Assembly (NCBI GenBank): GCA_030429325.1
Contig: JAUICT010000022.1
Location: 1 to 12,718, forward strand
Source: Bacteroidia bacterium
GTDB lineage: Bacteria; Bacteroidota; Bacteroidia; Flavobacteriales; Flavobacteriaceae
DNA length: 12,718 bases
Direction: 5' to 3'
The translations under genes were made by a program, and so were the position numbers. Position 1 is the stretch's first letter; every line of letters starts with the position of its first letter. This document shows, piece after piece, positions 6,068 through 12,718 of the stretch. The notes beneath the pieces were generated by a model. The model did not search any database. It had not been told where the DNA came from and worked only from the letters and a program-made list of their open reading frames with translations.

Positions 6068-7772
6068 ATGCCTTTGCTGGAGAATTCCCCACGAAATTAT
6101 CAAACGCTTGGGTTATAAATGCAAGAACAATGACCAGTACACAACCAAATGCATTGAGCCACAGATAGGACATCCAATCCATATACCAACCAATAATGAC
6201 AATGACTTGGGTTACGATTGCCGCTACAAAAACAGCGTTTCCTTTTACAAATTTGAAGAAGAACGCCAAAAGAAAAATACCCAATACATTTCCATAAAAA
6301 ATGGACCCGATAATGTTCACCAGTTGAATTAAATTATCAAAAAGACTGGCTACACATGCAATGGCAATGGCAATAATACCCCAGAGAAGCGTAAACCCTT
6401 TTGTTGCCAATAAATAATGCTTTTCATCCCTAGGTTTTTTATCGTTTCGTTTGTAGAGATCCAAAGCGGTAATGGTTCCCAACGCATTAAGTTCGGAAGC
6501 TGTTGAAGACATGGCAGCAGATAGAATAACGGCCAAAAGCAGTCCTATAAGCCCAGTGGGGAGGTTGTTCAATATAAAATGAATGAATACATAATCCTTA
6601 TCATTGGTTTCCACCGTGGTGCTTGCCTTCGAAATCAGCTCTTTTGCGGTGTCCCTACTGGCCCGTTCCTTTTCATTTATCTTGATGATGTTCTGTTTGG
6701 CCTGTTGAATGGCATTATATTCTTTTAATTCCAGCGCAGCGGAAAAAGCGTTTTGAGCAATCCTTTTCTCCATTTCGAGCTCCTGATGATCCTCCTCCAA
6801 AGCCTTATAGTCATTCTGATATTCTGATTGCATTACGGCTTGGGTGGCAGCTGGGTTAAAATTAAGGGGAGAAGGGTTATACTGATAAAAAACAAAGACC
6901 ATCGCACCCACCAATAGTATAAAAAACTGCATAGGGATTTTAAGGATACCGTTAAATATTAACCCCAATTGGCTCTCACGAACCGACTTTCCGGAGAGGT
7001 AGCGCTGTACTTGGCTTTGGTCGGTTCCAAAATAGGCCAAGGCCAGAAAGAAACCTCCCGTGATACCGCTCCAAAAAGTGTATCGGTTGTTGGTGTCAAA
7101 CGTAAAATCCAGTATGTTCAATTTATTGTTGGCCCCTGCAATCTTTAATGCCTTATCAAAGGAAACATCCGTAGGAAAAGAACCCAAGATGAAGAAAAAG
7201 GCAAAGAACATTCCCATCATAATGATGAACATCTGCTGTTTTTGGGTAACACTCACTGCTTTAGTGCCCCCAGATACAGTGTAAATGATGACCAAAATAC
7301 CTATGATGATGTTCAATGTACGTAAATCCCAACCCAACACTGCAGAAAGGATTATAGATGGTGCAAAGATGGTGATACCGGCCGCGAGTCCACGCTGTAC
7401 CAAAAATAGGAAGGCGGTGAGCGTTCGGGTCTTCAGGTCAAACCTTCCCTCGAGCATTTCATAGGCGGTAAAGACCTTTAGTTTTTTGTAGATGGGAATA
7501 AATACCAAGCAGATAACGATCATGGCCAGCGGGAGTCCAAAATAAAACTGGACAAATCCCATACCGTCATGGAATGCCTGTCCCGGGGTGGACAAAAAAG
7601 TTATGGCACTAGCTTGGGTTGCCATTACGGAAAGACCAATGGTCCACCATTTGGCATCATTGCCACTCAGAACATAGTCATCAACATTTTGGCTGCCGCG
7701 GGTTTTCCAAACCCCATATCCAACAATAAAGAGCAATGTGCTACCAAGAATGATCCAATCTAATAAGGCCAT
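6066..7772 (-). CDS. Sodium:solute symporter (SSS family) with periplasmic helical insert
   Basis: This is a LeuT-fold, sodium-coupled carrier in the inner membrane (568 residues; about 13-14 membrane helices visible). The first helix spans about 4-21, followed by the conserved segment ATQASAITFLSTPG (51-64) of the unwound helix. A second signature lies at 404-428 (LPTGLIGLLLAVILSAAMSS then TASEL), where Ser422 and Ser423 match the Na2-site serines of vSGLT. Between the helix ending near 297 and the next starting near 394 lies an extracytoplasmic loop of about 95 residues that is strongly charged and helical (312-390), which is unusually long. The start is 7 bases after the stop of a 33-residue membrane protein gene and downstream of an exported PIG-L deacetylase gene, with which it forms an operon. 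The substrate (sugar, amino sugar, sialic acid or other) cannot be deduced. Confidence 0.93.
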   Translation of the reverse strand: MALLDWIILGSTLLFIVGYGVWKTRGSQNVDDYVLSGNDAKWWTIGLSVMATQASAITFLSTPGQAFHDGMGFVQFYFGLPLAMIVICLVFIPIYKKLKVFTAYEMLEGRFDLKTRTLTAFLFLVQRGLAAGITIFAPSIILSAVLGWDLRTLNIIIGILVIIYTVSGGTKAVSVTQKQQMFIIMMGMFFAFFFILGSFPTDVSFDKALKIAGANNKLNILDFTFDTNNRYTFWSGITGGFFLALAYFGTDQSQVQRYLSGKSVRESQLGLIFNGILKIPMQFFILLVGAMVFVFYQYNPSPLNFNPAATQAVMQSEYQNDYKALEEDHQELEMEKRIAQNAFSAALELKEYNAIQQAKQNIIKINEKERASRDTAKELISKASTTVETNDKDYVFIHFILNNLPTGLIGLLLAVILSAAMSSTASELNALGTITALDLYKRNDKKPRDEKHYLLATKGFTLLWGIIAIAIACVASLFDNLIQLVNIIGSIFYGNVLGIFLLAFFFKFVKGNAVFVAAIVTQVIVIIGWYMDWMSYLWLNAFGCVLVIVLAFITQAFDNFVGNSPAKA

Positions 7773-7779
7773 TAAGGTT

Positions 7780-7881
7780 TTAATTATTTAGTATCATGAT
7801 GAAATAAAAAATAAGGATATACAGTGCGTTCAAGATAACCACCGCAGTGTATTCCTTTTTCCAATCGAACTTGGTTTCCAT
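7780..7881 (-). CDS. Small single-helix membrane protein (33 residues) between deacetylase and symporter
   Basis: A short minus-strand gene starts at an ATG one base after the stop of the PIG-L gene and ends 7 bases before the symporter ATG. It encodes 33 residues. A charged N-terminus (METKFDWKKEY) is followed by about 19 hydrophobic residues (12-31, containing ILNALYILIFYFIMIL), ending in Asn-Asn. This is the make-up of a one-helix inner-membrane microprotein, with the Lys-rich N-terminus probably cytoplasmic by the positive-inside rule. The tight fit between two genes, the correct stop and the non-random composition support it as real. Small partner proteins are known for some secondary transporters, so an accessory role for the SSS carrier is plausible but inferred. 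I do not recognise a named family. Confidence 0.72.
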   Translation of the reverse strand: METKFDWKKEYTAVVILNALYILIFYFIMILNN

Positions 7882-7882
7882 A

Positions 7883-10414
7883 TTATCCTTTGACATGGTT
7901 TTCTTTTTTTACTTCATCCTTTCCAACGGAGAGCATATTGGCAAAAAGCTTGTAGGCTCCAGAAACTCCTGCTGGGAGCTCCCTAAAAAAACTGAGTCCT
8001 GTGTAAATATAATGACCTTCTCCATAAGGTGCCACCAAAAGACTTCCGTTTTTTGGTGATTCATCTTCATCGTGCATAGAAAGTATAGGCGTAAATTCCG
8101 AACTCCATTCGGATGGAAAATACAATCCCCTTTCCTGGACCCACCCATCAAAATCACTTTCTTTTATGGTGTTGGGAAAATTCACCAAAGAATTGTTAGG
8201 AGCAATAATATCCACTTTAGCGGTTTCATCCGTTACACGATCTCTGGACAGTGTAAGGTTATATGGAGCTATGTTTTCAAATTGTTCGGCCCATCTTCCC
8301 GCTGTGTTGTACTGCACAATCATATTCCCTCCATTTTTTACATAATCGAACAAAATAGGTTGTTTAAATTTTAAGGCATCCACTACATTGTATGCCCTAA
8401 TACCTACTACAACGGCATCGTACTTATCCAATGTACCTTGCTGAATATCGTTGGGGTCAATAAGATGAACCGTATACCCAATTTGTTCCAAGCTTTCTGG
8501 GACCATATCGCCTGCGCCCATTATATAACCGATGTGTTCACCAGTCTTTTGAATATCCATCCGGACAACTTTGGCTTCAGAAGGCAATAAAATGGATTGC
8601 TTGGGAATATGCCCATAATTGATTTCCACAAGTTCCTTGCGATAAACCTGATTTCCAACGGTAACTATTGGGGAAATTTTTCCTTCACTTTCGGAAGAAG
8701 GCGGAGTAACAGTAAACGTCACACTTTGTTCCTGTCCTTTTTGGGGGATGGAAAATGGTATATTGGCAGGGGAGACCTTCCATCCAGCTGGGTGGTTCAA
8801 ACTTATCGCGCCTTTTACATTGTCTTTTCCAGCTGTTACCTTTACCTGAATTTCCTTGGAAGAGGCATCAGCAAATATCAAAACCTTTTCATCGATTTTG
8901 GAAGTCACTTGCGGAAGTACCACGAAGGGTTCATACAGCTCGCCTTTGTCCGGTTTTGAAAAACGATGGACCACAGGTTTGTCAAAATTGATCGGAACCC
9001 CATTGAAATCTAAAACGAACCGGGCCACGAAGGCATCCGGAGTTTCTGGTTTACCGATTAAGTCTTGCTTGTTTACCGTGTACATGCCCAAAGTACCAGG
9101 CTCATTTAACCAATAGGGACTGGAGTAATTAGCCGTATTGGGAACGGGGAAGTCCATTGAAAAGTTTTCCTTTTGGTTGTTTTTGAGCACTTTGTTGGGC
9201 TGTATGGAGGCAGTGGCACCAATAAGATGTATTTCCTTGAGTGTTATGTTTTGCGAACTACGGTTGATTGTTTCAATATTGATTTTGGCTGTGCTTCCAG
9301 GTGTAGTGGAGGCATTTTCGGAACTGGCTTCCAAATACAATCCAGCACAAGCGAGAATGAGATTTTTTAACTCTTCGGATTTTACTGTCTTCCAATGTTC
9401 ATTTTCCACTTTTTGTAAAAGCTGATAGGCTTTCACCAAGTCAGGCACATGCTTGGAAGGATTTGTGAAATCGAAATTTTTCTCGATGGGGTATAAGATA
9501 TTCCCTATGGCAGTACCCCCTTTTATACGGGACCAGCTTGTATCAATACCATCAAAAAGGCTATTCCCTTGAGGTAAATCACCTTTCAACAATTCAACAT
9601 ATTCGTCCGTGGAACCTCTATTGGTCAGTCGTCCAAAACCTTGGCAAAGATGTTGGCTGCTGGCCAATGCCGCTATTTCGTTGTTGGAAAGTCCCAATTC
9701 TGGGTAATATACCCCAATATCCAATTTCATCATCTTGGACTTGTCGGCCTTTTCAAAGTTTTCCTCGCTACCGTAAAACCACCATGAGGTATTAAAAAAA
9801 GCTCTCCTAGGTTGCCAAATGGATGTTTCGGTCAACTGTTCTGGATAAGCATTGGGATTATTGGCCAAATCAAAAGCCTCCAGACTTAGCATAGCGGAGG
9901 ACGTGTGATGACCATGGGTCGAGCCCGGTGTGCGGTGATCAAACCGATTGATGATTACATCCGGTTTTAGGTTACGGATGGCCCATACCACATCGGCCAA
10001 TACCTTGTCCTTGTCCCATATTTTATGGGTTTCTTTGGGATGCTTTGAAAAACCAAAATCATTGGCCCGGGAAAAATATTGTTGACCACCATCGATGCGT
10101 CTGGCACCCAGAAGCTCTTGAGTCCGTAATACGCCCAAGAGTTCCCGAAGCTCTGGACCGATTAAATTTTGTCCACCATCTCCACGGGTAAGTGATAGAT
10201 ATGCCGTTCTGGCCTTGTCGTGGTTGGACAGATAAGAAATTAACCGGGTATTTTCATCGTCGGGGTGCGCTGCAATATAGAGGGCAGTCCCTAAAAAGTT
10301 CAACTTTTGGAGGTTATGGTAGATTTCAGCAGATGTAGGTTTGTCCGGCTTTTGGGCAACGCTATGGAAAATAATGCCAACAAAGAAAAAGGCGCAAACC
10401 AGAAAATGACGCAT
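7883..10414 (-). CDS. Exported PIG-L (LmbE-like) deacetylase with C-terminal GATase1-like domain
   Basis: This large exported enzyme (843 residues) removes N-acetyl groups from sugar-containing substrates, judging by its N-terminal PIG-L/LmbE domain. Residues 1-20 are a signal peptide, with Gln21 next. The catalytic domain (about 40-260) has the zinc motif AAHPDDE (48-54; His50, Asp53, general base Asp52), TRGDGGQN (76-83) and HGHH (167-170), where His170 is the expected third zinc ligand. Two beta-rich segments follow (about 365-480 and 505-598, the latter like NEW3 domains), then a class I glutamine-amidotransferase-like fold (about 615-830; YDAVVVGIRAY at 664-674, YGEGHYIYTGLSFF at 796-809). 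The start is the ATG at 10414; an in-frame TTG at 10438 lies inside the promoter box. It is first in an operon with the small membrane protein and the symporter. The substrate is unknown. Confidence 0.92.
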   Translation of the reverse strand: MRHFLVCAFFFVGIIFHSVAQKPDKPTSAEIYHNLQKLNFLGTALYIAAHPDDENTRLISYLSNHDKARTAYLSLTRGDGGQNLIGPELRELLGVLRTQELLGARRIDGGQQYFSRANDFGFSKHPKETHKIWDKDKVLADVVWAIRNLKPDVIINRFDHRTPGSTHGHHTSSAMLSLEAFDLANNPNAYPEQLTETSIWQPRRAFFNTSWWFYGSEENFEKADKSKMMKLDIGVYYPELGLSNNEIAALASSQHLCQGFGRLTNRGSTDEYVELLKGDLPQGNSLFDGIDTSWSRIKGGTAIGNILYPIEKNFDFTNPSKHVPDLVKAYQLLQKVENEHWKTVKSEELKNLILACAGLYLEASSENASTTPGSTAKINIETINRSSQNITLKEIHLIGATASIQPNKVLKNNQKENFSMDFPVPNTANYSSPYWLNEPGTLGMYTVNKQDLIGKPETPDAFVARFVLDFNGVPINFDKPVVHRFSKPDKGELYEPFVVLPQVTSKIDEKVLIFADASSKEIQVKVTAGKDNVKGAISLNHPAGWKVSPANIPFSIPQKGQEQSVTFTVTPPSSESEGKISPIVTVGNQVYRKELVEINYGHIPKQSILLPSEAKVVRMDIQKTGEHIGYIMGAGDMVPESLEQIGYTVHLIDPNDIQQGTLDKYDAVVVGIRAYNVVDALKFKQPILFDYVKNGGNMIVQYNTAGRWAEQFENIAPYNLTLSRDRVTDETAKVDIIAPNNSLVNFPNTIKESDFDGWVQERGLYFPSEWSSEFTPILSMHDEDESPKNGSLLVAPYGEGHYIYTGLSFFRELPAGVSGAYKLFANMLSVGKDEVKKENHVKG

Positions 10415-10435
10415 AGTTTGGTTTTTGTGGTTCCC

Positions 10436-10443
10436 CAAATATA
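10436..10443 (-). promoter_or_regulatory. Bacteroidota -7 box for the PIG-L/small protein/SSS operon
   Basis: On the minus strand the octamer is TATATTTG, an exact fit to TAnnTTTG. The implied transcription start near 10429 leaves about 15 bases of leader before the ATG at 10414. This argues against translation from the TTG at 10438, which is part of the box. No -33 TTG is evident at normal spacing. The rest of the 93-base gap (10415-10507) shows no clear terminator for the lipoprotein gene upstream. Confidence 0.6.
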
Positions 10444-10507
10444 GAAAGATTAGTAGCAGGGGTTGGGAATTTAGAACATCTTTAACAGGCTGTCTGACCT
10501 CCCATAC

Positions 10508-11452
10508 TTATAGCCCCAAACTATCTCTAAGGCTTAAATCCGCATTGCTGTTTTGGCTCCAATAGGGTGTATTCAGGGATTTGATTTTAGTGGCTTTGGT
10601 TGTCAACACTTTGGCATTGGGCCCAAATCCACTTTTAAATTCTTCGGACCATCCTTGAATTGTATATGGAAATTCCGGGGAAAAATAAATTTGAAGCGTT
10701 CTTTCCAAATCTGGATAGGTTAGGGTGTATGTTCCCATTCCATTTTCTGAAGAAAGTGCACCAGTGGCACCATAAGCTTCAATTTTTTTATGGCTTAGCC
10801 GAAGGTATTCCAATGAAGGAATCACTTTTATTTCCCCTACGGGAAGATCAAATGGGTTGATCCGTATCTTCGTCCAAACTTCATTCTCCAATAGTTCTTT
10901 TTCCAAGCTCAACTTTTGGTCAGCCTCCTTCTCAAAATACGAATGCGAAGTAAACTCAAAAGTATTTCTGTTGTTGATTTGGGCATATACGTGACCACAC
11001 CATTCTTGAACTGATAAACTTGTTTTTAAGGCATGTTGATTGTCATGAACGGGGTAAAAGGTGCTACTGAGAATAGAGTAGGGGTAGATGCCCGTTAAAA
11101 AGTTTTTGGTGGCATTGAGTTTTAACACAGATACATTTTCTGGATTTTTAGTATCTGCTTTGACCTGTTTTTCGGGCAAGAAAGGTTCTGTCACATAAAT
11201 AAGTACAGCATTTCCATCCCTGAGTTCCCCATACCGGGCTTGTTCCAATTTGTAGGAAGTAATCTCTGCTTCCCCAGCATACCAGTATGCCTTAAACGCA
11301 TTGGAGAGTTGTTTTTTTGGTGCAACGGCTTCCAATACCACCTCGCTGTCAGTAGCAGCCAAGGATAGGTTTTCTGAACTGGATTTTTCCTTGCATGAAA
11401 TAAATGAGAAAAGGATGAGGAAAGAAAAAATGGTAATGCGAAAAGGTGTCAT
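10508..11452 (-). CDS. Putative lipoprotein of unknown function, downstream of maf
   Basis: This is a 314-residue envelope protein that I do not assign to a functional family. Residues 1-19 form a lipoprotein signal peptide ending in FISC, with Cys20 as the lipidated residue. A low-complexity Ser/Glu/Ala linker (21-45) leads to a globular domain with many beta strands, aromatic residues (FKAYWYAGEAEITSYKLEQ at 53-71) and conserved-looking segments VQEWCGHVYAQI (148-159) and SEEFKSGFG (268-276). No catalytic motif is evident. Its gene begins 34 bases after the maf stop on the same strand, so it may end the DUF2520-kdsC-maf transcript. Because of that position, automatic annotation could wrongly give it a Maf-type name; it has none of the Maf motifs. 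Confidence 0.85.
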   Translation of the reverse strand: MTPFRITIFSFLILFSFISCKEKSSSENLSLAATDSEVVLEAVAPKKQLSNAFKAYWYAGEAEITSYKLEQARYGELRDGNAVLIYVTEPFLPEKQVKADTKNPENVSVLKLNATKNFLTGIYPYSILSSTFYPVHDNQHALKTSLSVQEWCGHVYAQINNRNTFEFTSHSYFEKEADQKLSLEKELLENEVWTKIRINPFDLPVGEIKVIPSLEYLRLSHKKIEAYGATGALSSENGMGTYTLTYPDLERTLQIYFSPEFPYTIQGWSEEFKSGFGPNAKVLTTKATKIKSLNTPYWSQNSNADLSLRDSLGL

Positions 11453-11486
11453 GAAGATGGATTTCAGTAAAGTTAAGCATCCCTGC

Positions 11487-12086
11487 TCAAGAAACCATAT
11501 CCATTAACGTTTTGTAAACCAAATGGGTAGGTAGCCCAACAACATTGGTATAGGAACCCTTAATTTCTGATATTCCCACCATACCAATCCATTCCTGAAT
11601 ACCATAAGCACCGGCCTTATCATAAGGTTTAAAATTTTCAATGTAATAATTGATTTCAGCATCGGTAAACGCCATGAATTTAACTTCAGTAATTTGGCTA
11701 ACGGTCTTTTGGAGTTTAGAGGTGGTAAAACAAACGGATGTGATTACTTGGTGCCAATCCCCAGAAAGGGTCCGGAGCATAGTAAAAGCCTCTTCTTTGG
11801 TTGCCGCCTTGGCCAGGGAAGTAGTGTTGTGCCATACCACAGTGTCAGAGGTGACCACAATCTCATTTTCGAGTAGTTCACTTTTAAATGGAACAGCCTT
11901 AAGCTGTGCTAGATATTCCGAAATTTCCACACCCTGTAAATGTTGTGGATAAATCTCTTCCACAGCTTTTGGACGGACTTCAAAATCCAGCCCCATCTCT
12001 TCCAAGAATGCTTTTCTCCTAGGAGAACCTGAACCTAAAATGAGCTTATGGCCCTTGAGCTTTTTGTTGAGTGGATTTTCAGTCAT
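11487..12086 (-). CDS. maf: Maf-like nucleoside triphosphate pyrophosphatase (YhdE type)
   Basis: This cytoplasmic enzyme hydrolyses dTTP, UTP and modified nucleotides to the monophosphate and pyrophosphate. At 199 residues it has the normal length. Conserved blocks are LGSGSPRR (17-24), VVTSDTVV with the essential Asp81, LSGDWHQVITSV (107-118), KPYDKAGAYGIQ (153-164) and GSYTNVVGLP (177-186). The DKAGAYGIQ block fits the YhdE (dTTP/UTP) group rather than the YceF (m7GTP) group. The usual G-K-P loop after the TSDTVV strand reads A-K-A here (92-94), keeping the Lys. The ATG at 12086 is preferred to an in-frame GTG at 12119 because the family begins close to the LGSGSPRR strand; it overlaps the end of kdsC by 8 bases, which suggests translational coupling. 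Confidence 0.94.
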   Translation of the reverse strand: MTENPLNKKLKGHKLILGSGSPRRKAFLEEMGLDFEVRPKAVEEIYPQHLQGVEISEYLAQLKAVPFKSELLENEIVVTSDTVVWHNTTSLAKAATKEEAFTMLRTLSGDWHQVITSVCFTTSKLQKTVSQITEVKFMAFTDAEINYYIENFKPYDKAGAYGIQEWIGMVGISEIKGSYTNVVGLPTHLVYKTLMDMVS

Positions 12087-12606
12087 TTTCAGCACTGAAG
12101 TTATCGTTCCAATCACCACGCACTTTTAGAACTTGTTCGATGATGTCGCGAACACATCCATCACCACCGTTTTTATGCGACACGTAATCAGAAATGGCCT
12201 TAACCTCTTGTACCGCATTTTGTGGGGAAGTGGCTACGGCGACTATCTTCATAGGGGGGATATCTGGCATATCATCACCCATGTACAGCACATTTTTTGG
12301 GTCTATATTATAAATGTCCAGATATTCCTCCAAGGGTTCTTGTTTGTGGTGTACTCCCATGTAAAAATCGGTTACCCCCAGACCCTTCAAACGTTCCTTG
12401 ACACCTTCGTTAGTGCCTCCGGTGATGATGCATACCCTATAACCCTTTTGGATGGCCGTTTTAAGGGCATAGCCATCTTTGACACTCATTTTTCTCAATA
12501 ACTCGCCCTTTGAGGTTATCAATACAGAACCATCTGTAAAAACACCATCAACATCAAAAACAAAAGTGGTTATATCACTTAAAAGTTCTTTATAATTCTT
12601 TTTCAT
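12079..12606 (-). CDS. kdsC: KdsC-like 3-deoxy-D-manno-octulosonate 8-phosphate phosphatase
   Basis: This HAD-superfamily phosphatase of the C0 (capless, tetrameric) type removes phosphate from Kdo-8-P, the step before CMP-Kdo synthesis for lipopolysaccharide. It has 175 residues, normal for the family. Motif I is FDVDGVFTDG (17-26, nucleophile Asp18 and acid/base Asp20), motif II ITGG (61-64, Thr62), motif III Lys88, motif IV GDDMPD (110-115), and the C-terminal active-site loop GGDGCVR (147-153). Motif II reads ITGG where many KdsC proteins have ITGR. Its start overlaps the end of a DUF2520 gene by 17 bases and its end overlaps maf by 8 bases, so the three are translated from one message. 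A YrbI-like phosphatase for a related sugar acid is the main alternative. Confidence 0.93.
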   Translation of the reverse strand: MKKNYKELLSDITTFVFDVDGVFTDGSVLITSKGELLRKMSVKDGYALKTAIQKGYRVCIITGGTNEGVKERLKGLGVTDFYMGVHHKQEPLEEYLDIYNIDPKNVLYMGDDMPDIPPMKIVAVATSPQNAVQEVKAISDYVSHKNGGDGCVRDIIEQVLKVRGDWNDNFSAEND

Positions 12607-12718
12607 ATATATGTTCTATAGCTGCACTGCACAACTTGTAAAGCTCTATTTGTTTTTTGTCCTTTAGCAATTTTAAGTGTTCCTGCATACTGTTTTGGTC
12701 TCCTCTTCTGGCTGGACC
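12590..12718 (-). CDS. DUF2520/Rossmann-like protein (partial, C-terminal 42 residues)
   Basis: Only the last 42 codons and the TAA stop are in the window; the gene enters from the right edge in frame. The peptide begins GPARRGDQNSMQEHLKLL and ends in a charged helix (EHIYEKEL). The T/S-GPxxRGD start followed by an H-L-x-L-L helix is typical of the C-terminal helical domain of DUF2520 proteins, which carry an N-terminal NAD(P)-binding fold and resemble ketopantoate reductase-like dehydrogenases. The stop lies inside kdsC (17-base overlap), indicating an operon. No substrate is known for this group. The call rests on a short fragment. Confidence 0.7.
   Translation of the reverse strand, partial: GPARRGDQNSMQEHLKLLKDKKQIELYKLCSAAIEHIYEKEL

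Noticed and set aside
10415..10438. Longer N-terminus of the PIG-L protein starting at a TTG
   Set aside because: The TTG is part of the -7 promoter box and the signal peptide begins properly at the ATG at 10414.
12133..12501. Plus-strand frame of 122 codons
   Set aside because: It is antisense to kdsC, whose four HAD motifs are intact.
1..12718. Defence system, CRISPR array, prophage or insertion sequence
   Set aside because: No transposase, integrase, Cas or repeat-spacer pattern was found; all genes read as chromosomal functions.

Overview
The window looks like a chromosomal segment of a marine-type flavobacterium (Bacteroidota, family Flavobacteriaceae). The clues are moderately AT-rich coding DNA, promoters of the Bacteroidota type (TAnnTTTG) with no strong Shine-Dalgarno sites, signal peptides that end in A/S followed by Gln, and gene families typical of the group (DUF2911, exported PIG-L deacetylase, sodium:solute symporter with a long loop, DUF2520-KdsC-Maf). 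There is no insertion sequence, phage gene, CRISPR array, tRNA or rRNA. The DNA is densely coded and no gene-free gap exceeds about 160 bases.

Region by region: (1) Positions 1-3095, minus strand, hold a tight three-gene block: an exported AbgB-like M20 amidohydrolase, an exported DUF1579-like/VOC fusion, and a pirin (cut by the window edge). Gaps are only 3-4 bases. A terminator-like hairpin sits in the first codons of the fusion gene, so the M20 gene may be expressed more than the two genes behind it. (2) Positions 3194-5003, minus strand, hold an SRPBCC protein followed by a class I CPD photolyase. (3) At 5004-5162 two divergent promoters face away from each other, serving the SRPBCC-phr pair and the plus-strand DUF2911 gene (5163-6017). 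(4) At 6035-6067 a strong bidirectional terminator separates the DUF2911 gene from the convergent symporter gene. (5) Positions 6066-10414, minus strand, hold an operon with its own promoter: an 843-residue exported PIG-L deacetylase, a previously uncalled 33-residue single-helix membrane protein (7780-7881), and an SSS-family symporter with a periplasmic helical insert. (6) Positions 10508-12718, minus strand, hold the end of a DUF2520 gene, kdsC, maf and a lipoprotein gene; the first three genes overlap end to start.

How they may work together: the PIG-L/small protein/SSS operon reads like a periplasmic processing-and-uptake unit, in which an extracytoplasmic deacetylase acts on an N-acetylated glycoconjugate and a sodium-driven carrier imports a product. 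The substrate is unknown. The M20/VOC/pirin block may similarly combine exported hydrolysis with a cytoplasmic cupin, but its function is unclear. KdsC serves Kdo synthesis for lipopolysaccharide, Maf removes non-canonical or excess nucleotides, and the photolyase repairs UV damage. The most interesting items are the tiny membrane protein, the symporter insert, the DUF1579/VOC fusion and the intragenic hairpin.
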